From Isoetes taiwanensis (taxonomy: Eukaryota; Streptophyta; Lycopodiopsida; Isoetales; Isoetaceae), in contig JAJEKV010000059.1 of NCBI GenBank assembly GCA_021234155.1, positions 845,844-909,843 on the forward strand: 64,000 bases of DNA, given 5' to 3'. Positions 55,293 through 64,000 of the stretch are shown here, one piece after another; the stretch's first letter is position 1; every line of letters starts with the position of its first letter. The position numbers and the translations under genes are program-made. The notes beneath the pieces were generated by a model, which was not told the DNA's origin, did no database searches, and saw only the letters and a list, made by a program, of their open reading frames with translations.

Positions 55293-56645
55293 ATTGTATG
55301 TTGAGCGTTAGGCGTTTTTAAATTGCACTTTCAATAAGGGAACCATTAAAAAAAAAAAAGTTAAATATGCTAACTAAAAGGAACTATTGGAATCGATTTA
55401 ACTGTTAAGATGAAAAAAACAAACGAAGCATGTAAAACAGACAAAATCGAAAACCGAGCCTTTGTTGTCGGAAAAAGGCGAACTGAATAGAAACAGTTCC
55501 GGGTCGGTCCGGACTGGTCGGTTTTTGGGAAAGGGCTTCCGGACTGCAAGTAAAAGGTTCTGTCTGCCGAATTTAGCAAAAGGTAAAGGGAAATTAAATT
55601 TAGTTGCACGACACCTTTTAAGATAGTATAAGAAAGAATTGATCTGCAAAATTGTAGCAGCCGTAAGTGCCTAGTATGATATAGAATCCTGTCTACAGTA
55701 GATCTCTTGGTAAATTGTAATTGAATTAAAGTGTTTCCCTTAGCTCTAGAGAATTCCAGAGAATCCTAGAGAGGCTATCCAGCTGGTTAGCAGACTCTCA
55801 GAATTGGGAGGAATTTGAGCTTAGACTTGCCGTGTTTGTAAATCATAGCCCGGTTGGGCGGATAAGTTGTGCCGAGAGACTTTGATCTGAAGATTCCGTG
55901 CTATTTGATTAACTGCATCTTCCCTGCAATGCCCAAAACTATCAAACACCTGCTAATCCAAACGACCGGGATCTTCGTGATCAAAGTCTCAAGACAACTT
56001 ATCCACCCAACCTGCCTCGGGATTTGCAAACACGGTAGTCTAAGCTCAAATTCCTCCCACTCGAGAGTCTCTAACCAACCGGATAGCCTCTCTAGGATTC
56101 TCTCGGAATTCTCTAGAGCTAAGGGAAACACTTAAATTCAATCACAATTTACCAAGAGATTCCATCAGAGCGGGATTCTATATCATACTAGGCACTTACT
56201 ACGCTACAGTTAGATCAATTCTTTCTTATACTATCTTTAAAAGGTGTCGTGGCAACTAAATTTAATTTCCCTTTACCTTTTGCTAAATTCGGCAGACAGA
56301 ACCTTTTACTTGCAGTCCGGAAGTTCTTTTTCCGCAAACCGATCTGTGTCCACGACCCGTGAAACATTTTCTATTCGGTTATTTTTTCCGGCAACAAAGG
56401 CTGGGTTTTCGATTTTGTCTTATTTACATGCTTCGTTTGTTTTTAATCTTAACAGCTTAAATCGATTCCAATAGTTCCTTTTAGTTAACATATTTAACTT
56501 TTTTTTTTTTTTAATGGTTCCCTTATTGAAAGTGCAATTTAAAAACGCCTAAGGCTCAACATACAATCAAAAGAACCCTTGCCTCTGTGTTTTCTCAAGA
56601 AATCCTTTTCCGAGCCACGCCTCAAGCTTAGTGTCAGATCAATTC
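55217..56645. repeat. Large inverted repeat: two arms of about 680 bp, 70-bp spacer
   Basis: 55217-55898 is matched in inverted orientation by 55969-56645 over its whole length with scattered mismatches. Outer pair GAATTGATCTG / CAGATCAATTC. Middle pair GCACTTTCAATAAGGGAACC / GGTTCCCTTATTGAAAGTGC. Inner pair GACTTTGATCTGAAGATTCC / GGATCTTCGTGATCAAAGTC. It could be a fold-back element, two solo LTRs head to head, or an inverted duplication. No ORF of known function spans the arms. Confidence 0.9.
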
Positions 56646-56965
56646 TCCTTTCCCAAGGCTGATCGCCCTCGATCATCCGCTTTAGAGTAGTAACAATTTT
56701 TTCCAAAGCTAGTCAATCGACTATATCTTTTTCCGAATCTTTTCCCAAAGCTAGTCAACCGACTATCTCGCTTTGTTCTGAATAACCACCTTTCTTTCTA
56801 AGCTAGTCACCTGACTATCTGCTTTGAAAGGATTTCTTCTAGGCTGGTAAACTTACCATCTGCCTTACAATTTTTAAGGGTTTGGCTTTTTGTGCTGCAG
56901 TCACAATTGCCCCCTTCTAGATCTAGAGCAACATTCATTTGAAAAAAAACTTTCATTATCTCAAA
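56646..56965. repeat. Imperfect tandem repeats of an AAAGCTAGTCAACCGACTATC unit, shortened here to its core
   Basis: The core AGCTAGTCA..CGACTATC recurs about four times between 56706 and 56860 with 50-60-bp spacing and drift (CTAGTCAATCGACTATAT, CTAGTCAACCGACTATCT, CTAGTCACCTGACTATCT, CTGGTAAACTTACCATCT). No gene seen. Confidence 0.75.
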
Positions 56966-58218
56966 TCAAATGAATACAATGCTCAAACCACACACACACA
57001 CATGTCTACGCAGACATTTTACCCTACTTGTTTTTACCCACGTAGCCAATTTGAAGCCGACTTCTTTCATAGTCTTCGTACTTTTCTTTGTCAAACTTAG
57101 CGTGGGAACTTTCAGGAACCTTTTCAGGAACTTCTTCTGCAACACGAACATGGGCAATCTGCGCAGATGTTCGGGCTTTTGCTCGAGTATCCTCCTTTGG
57201 TTGCTCAGGATCCCCTTTGGATACAACTTTTGGACATTGATTCTTATAATGTGGACCTCCACATATAAAACATCCTCCTGGGGGTGCATTGTCTGTGTTT
57301 TGGCCATTCCGCGTTCTCCATTGCTTTTCTTCGTACGGATTTCATCATTACTTACTCTGCTCCTCTTATTCTCTCTTTCAGATCCCTTGCCATTGTCTGG
57401 CTTAAAATTCTTCTCTTGAGGGTACCCCTCCCAGATATCATACCGTACTGCACTAGGATTGAGTTTCATCTCTGCGGCTTCAGCCTTTCGCACTGCTTCA
57501 TCAATATCTGCAAAGCATAGCTCTGCATATAACGGATCTCGTAATCCAGCTACAAATTTTTGCATCACTTCACTTTCAGATAGTCCTCCTGGCTGTAATT
57601 CTCCCATCTGTACCGCTAAGTAGGCGAACTTGGAATAAAAATGATGTACCGATTCATGTTCCCCTTGCTTAAAAAGATCCCACTGTCTTTTAAGATCTGT
57701 GTAATAATTTGCATGCAAGTTATGCGACTCAAATGCTTTTCTAAAAGCTGCCCAGGTTTTTATCGGAGGTAGCAATTTCTTACGACCTTGCCACCATATT
57801 CTGGCTACGTCAGTCAAATATTTGTCCATGGCCTGCAGTTTCTGCTCCTCTGTGGCTTTTACTCTTTCAAAGAAACTTTCCCAACTGGCCAGGAATCCCA
57901 GAACTGCTGGTGGACTCCGCTTATCTCCGGCATATGACGGCATTCCTTCTACCTTCTCCAACCATTTAATTCGACCTGTTTTGGCATTGGCAATTACAGT
58001 AGGAGAATCAGGTGGTGGTGGAGTAACTGGTGGCGTGTTTGCAGGCAAAGGAGGCTGTTGGAATATGTCTGGCAAGTGCCCATACAGAATTGCTACATAT
58101 TCAAGTTTCCTCTGGTTCTCCTCAAAACTAGCAGATGTAGGCATGCCAATCTGTGCAGCAGCATTCATAACCTGATTATATTGATCTACAGGAAGATTAA
58201 ATTTGTTCTGGGCCATTT
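56966..58218 (-). CDS. gag: Retrotransposon Gag (minus strand), C-terminus frameshifted
   Basis: The likely start is ATG at 58218-58216 (MAQNKFNLPVDQYNQVMNAA); a longer open frame to 58297 crosses the primer-binding site. The Gag core reads LASWESFFERVKATEEQ, VARIWWQGRKKLLPPIKTW, LKRQWDLFKQGEHESVHHF and MQKFVAGLRDPLYAELCF. After about 57290 the original frame is lost. A shifted frame encodes a CCHC-type knuckle, CFICGGPHYKNQCP (about 57270-57229), with only three residues between the second Cys and His where four is usual. Gag forms the particle and binds genomic RNA. No protease, RT or integrase follows on the minus strand; instead tandem repeats and a large inverted repeat are found. Confidence 0.8.
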
Positions 58219-58242
58219 CACAGGATATTAGGATGCAACAGC

Positions 58243-58254
58243 TCTGATACCACT
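58243..58254 (-). other. Putative tRNA-iMet primer-binding site
   Basis: On the minus strand TGGTATCAGAGC, the sequence complementary to the 3' end of plant initiator tRNA-Met used by many plant LTR retrotransposons, lies 24 bp upstream of the gag ATG. An LTR should end just before it (at about 58257), but the candidate transposase copy 2 begins there instead. Confidence 0.8.
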
Positions 58255-58263
58255 TGATACAAC

Positions 58264-60399
58264 GGCCTTGAAGGTCTGCAGGAAGTGAAACAAGCAAATA
58301 GCAATGACAAATTAGCAGCTAAGCATTTCCTGTTATCAATGATTGTTGGTGAGAATGGAAAACTCAAGCAAAAAGGACTAGCCTCCAGAATTCTTCAAGT
58401 GCAAGCAAGAAACCTCACAAAAGCTGCAATTAGAAGAAAGCGGATGTCATTATCAGGTGCTAATATGTGGGCACTGGCAGGAAGGCAACCCAGGGCAGAC
58501 ATGCTTCCGGAATCAACCAAACAGTTATTGGTTAACCCACACAAAAACTTCTCCAAAGTACAGGGATGTCAGGAAGAAAAGGACACTTCCAATCCAGTTT
58601 TTGGACATGCCCCAGTTCCATGCAAGGGATGTATCTGATATACATTGAAGTACATCCAACTACAGTAATTATATTTTTACACTTGGAGGTACTGAATGAG
58701 CTATGTTTAACAGGAAAAGTACTTGGATGTACTTCCAATTACATGCAATGTGGCATAAGGCAGAAAATGTGTTGAAAGTCAGGCTGTGTTTTTATAGTCT
58801 CGGTTTTTGTAGTTCCCAAGTACATTCTAGTACATTTTAAGCTTTGCTGATCTCAAGATAGTTTTGAAAGATAGGGTGATATACATAAAAGTATTTAAAT
58901 GTACTTCCTTCTATAAGAAAAGTATTGAATACATACATCTGTAACACAGTGACACTGTCTGTGACCTGGTTACATATTGAGTTTTTTATGTACATCTGGA
59001 ACTCTTTGGAGTACATTCTTTATACATTTATACATATCATGTACATAGTATGTTCGATTTTGTGTTATAGTAGTTGAATGTATATCAAATCATGGTCTGA
59101 ATTCCATAGAACTAATGCAATGTCTGCAACATCTTTGAATTCGTAAGTAGTTCTAATTTATATTTTACTTATACATGCCGCTTTTTTCCTTGCAGAGTGA
59201 ATTGTATGAGATGTTCAAAGATGAACATCTTGAAGTGAAGATTAGCATCAGAATGTTCGAGCTACTTAAGCCTACGTGTGTGAGAAGGTTGAAAGAGAGG
59301 AACACATGCTGAACCTTCCAAAGCTGGCACTTCAAGGAGGTTGAAGCTTGTTACTGAAAGCGAGTGTCCAGGTACATTGCTTGACAAGATGTTTCATCCT
59401 CTTACAAAGTTCACTATTCACAACTTTTCAGCAAGTTGGCAGAGCAAACAATTCAGGAAATCAGTGCAAAATTTGAGGGATGATTCTGTTTTGTCAGTAA
59501 TGGACTTTGCAGAGAACTACACTTTGCAGCCACTCAGGGAGGTTCAGTCCGAGCATTGGAACAATGACCAGATAACTATTCTGGTGCATATAACCATGAT
59601 GAAAGTCAACGGCGAGCTATTTCCTTGCAGACGAGCAAAGGAAAGAGAATGGTGTTCCGATTTTGGGTGCCAACTCTGCTTGCACTTTGCTGAGACAAAA
59701 GAAGTGCAAAATGGACAGACTCATATGGAGGTGATGGCAGAAGACATTAACAGGGACCCTCGTTCAGCTTGTGAGACATTGCCTGGTACTCTAGCTATAC
59801 ATTGTGTGTCTGCTATTAATCCAGCTGACCCAACACTTGTCATGTATAGATCCTTGTCATATTTTTGCAATGGTTGCTTGAATTTCAGATGGGAAGAATG
59901 TGAGAATCTCCAGCATTGTGGTGCATGGAAGCTGCACAAACTGGAGCCTAGTTCGGCCCAGGTAGACGAACAAGAAGAGCTAGTTGATTTTTATGCAGCT
60001 GATGAGCAAGAACTATCTGATGTACTCCAAATTGGAGACATATTTGCATCTTTTGCTGCTCCAGGGAATCATGAAAATGTTCCATACTTCGTCCTCCTAT
60101 GCGTGAAGGAGATGCATATTCTTCAGGAAGATGTGATTGACGACTATGGAAATAGAATGCTTGCTAGTGACAGGATTATAGCTAGTCATTACTATCAACT
60201 GCTACAAGGCACAAACCACAAGTACAAGTTGTTGGATGACAAAATAGTATTGGTACCAGCTGAATCTGTAATTGGAGCAAAGTTCACGATGCAGCAGGTC
60301 AAGCATAAGTTGAAGGGGGCACGTACAGCATATATGATCACACGAGAGGTGCATGACATGCTTATATCAAGCCTACCTGAGATTGTTGAGTGCACATGA
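58264..60399 (+). pseudogene. Candidate transposase gene, copy 2 (central core missing)
   Basis: Plus-strand copy of the gene at 30209-27304. Exon A (58264-58630) reads GLQEVKQANSNDKLAAKH, MSLSGANMWALAGRQPRA and, after a frame change, SPKYRDVRKKRTLPIQFLD. A GTACAT-rich intron follows. Exon B starts at 59196 (ELYEMFKDEHLEVKISIRM, RRLKERNTC), then a shift leads to 59341-60399: VMDFAENYTL, EVQSEHWNNDQITILVH, LSYFCNGCLNFRWEECENL, HCGAWKLHK, DVIDDYGN and VLVPAESV. Between HITMMKVNG and the CNGC block about 40-60 residues of unrelated sequence replace the SDD / DGCASQFKS / HGK..DGE core seen in copy 1. The 5' end is cut at 58264 by the gag element. Unable to act as an intact transposase. Confidence 0.7.
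58640..59060. repeat. GTACAT-rich intron of copy 2
   Basis: AAGTACAT, TGTACTT, AGTACATTC and TGTACATC motifs recur throughout the interval between exons A and B, paralleling 29220-29500 in copy 1. Confidence 0.7.
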
Positions 60400-61190
60400 C
60401 TAAGTTCTTGCCATCATCTTCTGTTATGTTTCATATTTGCCATCATCTTCTGTTATGTTGAGAAAACTAGTCGATTGCTGCAAGTTTTTTCTTATTTACT
60501 TATTTTTTAATCTGAAGTGCATTTTGATACTTAAATTTCAGTATCACACAATATCTTCTGTTTTCAAGCATAATGTATACCAGAAAGTACAAAATGTTCA
60601 TCAATTGTTGCATGAAGAAGTTAAACTATTCTGTGAACTTGTTCTGTTATAAAGGATATCAATAGCTTTTCATTTGATTCATGAAACAAAGCAGAAATTG
60701 GAACATGTATGGAGACAAAAACACTTGTATTACATATCACAAGATATACAACCTGGTCATATCAGATATGATGCCAATATATACAAGTATTAACATTAAA
60801 TTACATTCAAAATCTGGTCACAGCCGATGTGAAGCCAGTACATACTATTCTGCTGTTTCAATATGTTACTTTCTTGCAGCTTGTCCATAGCCTGGACATG
60901 CCATCTCTGTCCATTAGAGTTTTTTTGGGATCACTTATTATCCCAACCTCGATGCCAGCATGGAAATCGCGTGGCCAATGAGAATGCAGGGGGGTACAGG
61001 CTTTTCTTCATCCATGCCTGCCTTCCCATGCCAGGTGTCGTCAAGGTACAGTTTCGGCATTATCCTGACCTACCTGCCCTGGAGGTTCGGTGGGCGGGAA
61101 GCAATAATTACAAATTATTCCCGCCCTGAATTACCGCCCAAATGTTGGGGTGTCTATAAGTACCCCCTTCCTCAACGGCCCCCTTCCCCC
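60400..61190. other. No supported gene
   Basis: AT-rich 3' flank of copy 2. A CATCATCTTCTGTTATGTT motif is duplicated at about 60411 and 60439. Plus-strand ORFs at 60863-61196 lack recognisable domains. Confidence 0.4.
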
Positions 61191-61512
61191 GGGTAAAAGC
61201 ATGTTAGGGTGTACCACTTTTGGAACCTGCAAAAGTAAATACACTAGGTACTTCAAAACTGGGTACTTTCTCATTTTTCTTTTCATTATAACTAATACAA
61301 AAATCCAAAATAAAAGTCAAGGACATGGTAATATTCAAAGTTAAGATAAAGATAATGCTATCGGAGACCAATATATATATAAAAAGTTCTAAAACATACC
61401 TTATATTGAGATATTATACAGGTACCCAGTACCCAGTCCTGGCTACCTTTTTAGGTACCTTTTTAGTCACTAAATAATACTTTTTAAGGGACACCCTAAC
61501 ATGCTTTTACCC
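61191..61512. mobile_element. Short element (322 bp) with termini like the 9.28-kb element
   Basis: GGGTAAAAGCATGTTAGG.. at 61191-61212 is a perfect 22-bp inverted match to 61491-61512. The first 13 bp (GGGTAAAAGCATG) and the GGGTGT that follows are identical to the termini of 21486-30769. Both flanks are C runs (CCCCC left, CCCCCC right), compatible with a short target-site duplication. The interior is AT-rich and non-coding (repeated AGTACCC/GGTACC motifs), as expected of a MITE mobilised by a related transposase. Confidence 0.8.
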
Positions 61513-61628
61513 CCCCCCGTCTTTTCGCGCCTCTCCATCCAGGTTTGCTAATGCTTTCAATCCTTCTAGTTCTGCGAGCTCATCTGATTCAGACTGTTTG
61601 ATCTAATTAATTTGCCGGTTCATTTCAG

Positions 61629-62842
61629 ATGGCGATTACCCTGCACCCAGCTGAGAACGATTTCGGCTGCTTCAATATATTTCTTGGGAGCTTCATTACA
61701 ATCCGACCGCCACTCAGAGGTCCTCACCGGGTGATCAAAGGCAGGAGAAATGTGATTTCATCCCATTGGAAGGCTATTGTTGTCGGGTTCGAGATGAGAG
61801 GGGAAGTATATATCAAGGTCAGACACCTATACACCGGCTGCGGACATGAGAAAAGAAAAGATAAGATCTCGGCGTAATTTCCGAAGCCGTGCTAATTGTG
61901 AGTTTCATTATATCTGTGCTAATCCGTCATTCATTATATTTTGAAGAAATCAACTAATTGGGTTTTACGGTATCTCGGACTCTGTATTTTTTGATGTCTT
62001 TGGACACGGAACCATCGAGTCCTATCACAAGCATCTTCCGTGCTTTCTATTATGATATTGGATCCTTGCTTTTTGAAAGTCAAACAGAAGTGCAGCTGCG
62101 GGAAAGGGGGATTTGGTTCTTAAAATATGAGTATTATCCTCGGAAAGACAAAATTGTGGACTTACCATTGCCCCCATTATCACGGCTTAGTTCTGCCCAA
62201 TGGATTCAGTTCTTTGTTTCTTGCCAATTTGAAATTGTCCGCAGGGAAATTTTTAGTGCTTTGAAGGAGAAAGGTTGAGTCTGTGGACACGTGAAAGTAA
62301 ATGTACCCATCGATATGTTTATTACGTTGTTTAAGAATGTCGAGAATGTCAAGAAGACTTCAAAAATGTTTACTGTAAGTGATTGTCAGTTGTTTCTGGA
62401 TGACATTTTATGTGATGAATGGTCATCCCGTCTGCATGAAGGAGTTGAGAAGGTACAGTGCAGGATAAAGAAAGAAAGCGTTCGAATCAGGTATTGTATT
62501 CGAAAGCAAACAGTTTACATTACCTTCAAATACAGAAGATGGAGGGAAGTAAAAGAAGGGAGCAGATGGACGTGGGTTCCAGTGGAACAAGACGATGCTG
62601 ATGGTACCCATTCTGCGGTCATTGACATTGCTATCTTCAAAAGTGGTCAATTGTTTAAAACCTTAAAAGTCGAAGAAGCATGGTCTTTATTTGATGTAAG
62701 AATTATTTTGGAATCAGAATGTGACTTAAACGTCTTCCATTTTTTGGTGGATGGTGTCAAGGTAGGAAAACGTAGGGAAGAGTTGTATACAACAAAGCTC
62801 TGTATGCCTCCTGTTGTACTTTCTTTAAGTGAAAACAGTTAA
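61629..62842 (+). pseudogene. Unidentified gene family X, member 2
   Basis: Starts at ATG 61629 after CATTTCAG (MAITLHPAENDFGCFNIFLG, ITIRPPLRGPHRV, ISSHWKAIVVGF). The frame stops at 61877; the counterpart resumes at about 61958 after a shift or unrecognised intron (FYYDIGSLLFESQTEVQL, RERGIWFLKYEYYP). An in-frame TGA at 62276-62278 occupies the position of a Gly in member 1 (ALKEKG then VCGHVKVNVP). The frame then runs to 62842: IRYCIRKQTVYITFKYRRW, LKVEEAWSLFDVRIILES and FHFLVDGVKVGKRREE. The order and spacing match member 1 throughout, so the family once encoded a single protein of about 390-400 residues. No known domain assigned; a beta-grasp-like C-terminus is a guess. Confidence 0.6.
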
Positions 62843-63241
62843 ACAAATAAATAACAATGGTGTTACTGGGTTCAAATCCCAGTGTTGTTTGCCAATAACT
62901 TATATCCTTTTGCAAAGTTAAGACCGGGCCACCGCGGCGAAACATGTGGAGTTGTTGTAGTAGTCGTGTTGTGTAGTTTCGACCGCGGGTGGCCGGTGTA
63001 GTATATTTTGTAGTTAACTTAAATTTGGCCTTCTTTTCGGCAAAATATCGCACCGTGGCCACGGTGCGAATAACGTATTGTTGTCTTTGGCATTTATATT
63101 TGTTTCGCACCGTGGCCACGATGCGACATATTTCTCATCAGGACACTTAAGACATTTTAGTTTCGCGTCGTGAGCTCGCAGGCACTTACTTTTAGGCGAT
63201 CAGGTTTTTTATTGCACTAAAGGAGGCGCTACAATTCCGCA
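62843..63241. repeat. Palindrome-bearing intergenic region
   Basis: CGCACCGTGGCCACGGTGCG at 63049-63068 is a perfect 20-bp palindrome. A second copy with one mismatch (CGCACCGTGGCCACGATGCG) lies at 63106-63125. Both are preceded by T-rich DNA and lie upstream of the gene start at 63242. Confidence 0.9.
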
Positions 63242-64000
63242 ATGTCAAACGGAAGGTCAGAGAAAGCTTGGGAACAGTTCGTGCATGGTATGACCGGATC
63301 GTCGAAGGAAGCGAGTATCGTTTGTCACACCCGGATGAGTTCGCCAACACCGAAAACCCGGTGTGAGCGCATGCGTGTGGTCTACAATAACCGCCTAACG
63401 GTAGATATAATCTCTGAGGCTAACAAACACATTGAGATGTATGGTCAGTACATTCAGAGTTTCATGGCTGTGGCAGAAACTGAAGCGCGTCCTTCTCCCT
63501 CGACTGGGAAGATTGTATTGAGTCTAAAGTCCTTTCTAAAGCTTTTTTCCAAAGGTGACCATGATAAGGTTCGAAGGTCGTTCAAGAGACCCAGCCGACT
63601 TATATGAGAAGGATGGGAAGGATAATTTATATCCAGTTGACATCATGTTTGCTACTTACATGATATATACGGTTCCACCAACGATAGGGAAGAACCACGG
63701 TGAAGGCTATTGCAGAACCTCGGGTCACCTGTAGAGGAGGTATTTGATGCGAGAGAAAGAGCAGAGGCGGTGGAAAAGCTCGACGAGGGCGAGGATGAAG
63801 GCGTGACGCGAGCATGAAGAGAATCTTGATAGATGGGGTGTCACGGAAGCCTTGCCGGTTAACATAGGAGGGAAGGACTATCTTCTTCTCCACGATATAT
63901 CTTCCATTACTGGTTTGAGGGAAGATGAGGTCCTTGGACAAATCTATACTTTCGTTGTTGGTCTAGACGACTTCATTGACTTCGAGCCGGAGAACTATGA
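63242..64000 (+). pseudogene. Unidentified gene, runs off the window, with frame changes
   Basis: The ATG at 63242 opens 121 codons: MSNGRSEKAWEQFVHGMTGS, YNNRLTVDIISEANKHIEMY, GKIVLSLKSFLKLFSKGD. From about 63565 another frame carries on as FEGRSRDPADLYEKDGKDN, YPVDIMFATYMIYTVPPTIG. Around 63740-63810 a third reads EEVFDARERAEAVEKLDEGE, and from 63807 to the window end the frame is open (VTEALPVNIGGKDYLLLHDI, LGQIYTFVVGLDDFIDFEPE). The blocks look coding and contiguous, suggesting one protein with small indels or short introns. No domain recognised. It is incomplete at 64000. Confidence 0.4.

Noticed and set aside
62855-62895. tRNA-like T-arm (CTGGGTTCAAATCCCAG)
   Set aside because: The sequence has a perfect T-stem and loop, but no A box, D-arm or anticodon arm lies at the right distance upstream. 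It is at most a tRNA-derived fragment.

Overview
This window looks like nuclear DNA of a plant-lineage (streptophyte) eukaryote with a repeat-rich genome. Coding stretches are short and separated by GT-AG introns. The recognisable host genes belong to plant-type families: a VDAC beginning MVKGP, a plant C2-type phospholipase D, ATP sulfurylase and the m6A-writer subunit VIRILIZER. The retroelements are a plant-style chromodomain Ty3/gypsy element and a gag element with an initiator-tRNA-Met-like primer site. A seed-free land plant or a streptophyte alga is my guess; nothing seen fixes the lineage. No rRNA, complete tRNA or CRISPR array was seen.

Layout. 1-3060: degraded retroelement-like sequence. 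3147-10385: a Ty3/gypsy element with gag, a damaged pol, an intact integrase plus chromodomain, and a 3' LTR; no 5' LTR was found. 10386-21485: mostly non-coding, with small repeats, a phospholipase D pseudogene and a few exon-like ORFs. 21486-30769: a 9.28-kb segment bounded by a perfect 26-bp terminal inverted repeat, holding a decayed plus-strand gene set and a decayed minus-strand gene that I propose is the transposase. 31400-44200: two related repeat composites with host sequence between them: an unidentified three-exon gene end, a complete DJ-1/PfpI (isonitrile hydratase-like) gene and a VIRILIZER exon series. The second composite brackets pieces of ATP sulfurylase and VDAC. 44700-51240: three broken LINE copies. 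51680-52785 and 61629-62842: two diverged members of an unrecognised gene family. 55217-56645: a 1.4-kb inverted repeat. 56966-58260: a minus-strand gag. 58264-60399: a second copy of the candidate transposase gene, lacking its central core. 61191-61512: a small element with nearly the same termini as the 9.28-kb one. 62843-64000: palindromes and the start of an unidentified, frameshifted gene.

The most interesting signal is the TIR-bounded element family. A long copy, a second gene copy and a short non-autonomous copy all occur in one window. The protein carries ordered blocks (DFAENY..EVQSEHWN, SDD, DGCASQFKS, HGK..HDGE, a Cys/His cluster, DDYGN) consistent with a DDE-like transposase whose family I cannot name. 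The host genes do not form an operon or pathway. Only the DJ-1-like gene is clearly whole; the other host families appear as fragments or incomplete exon series among transposons.

All gene models were spliced by eye from GT-AG signals and conserved motifs. No database search was possible, so identities rest on recognised motifs.
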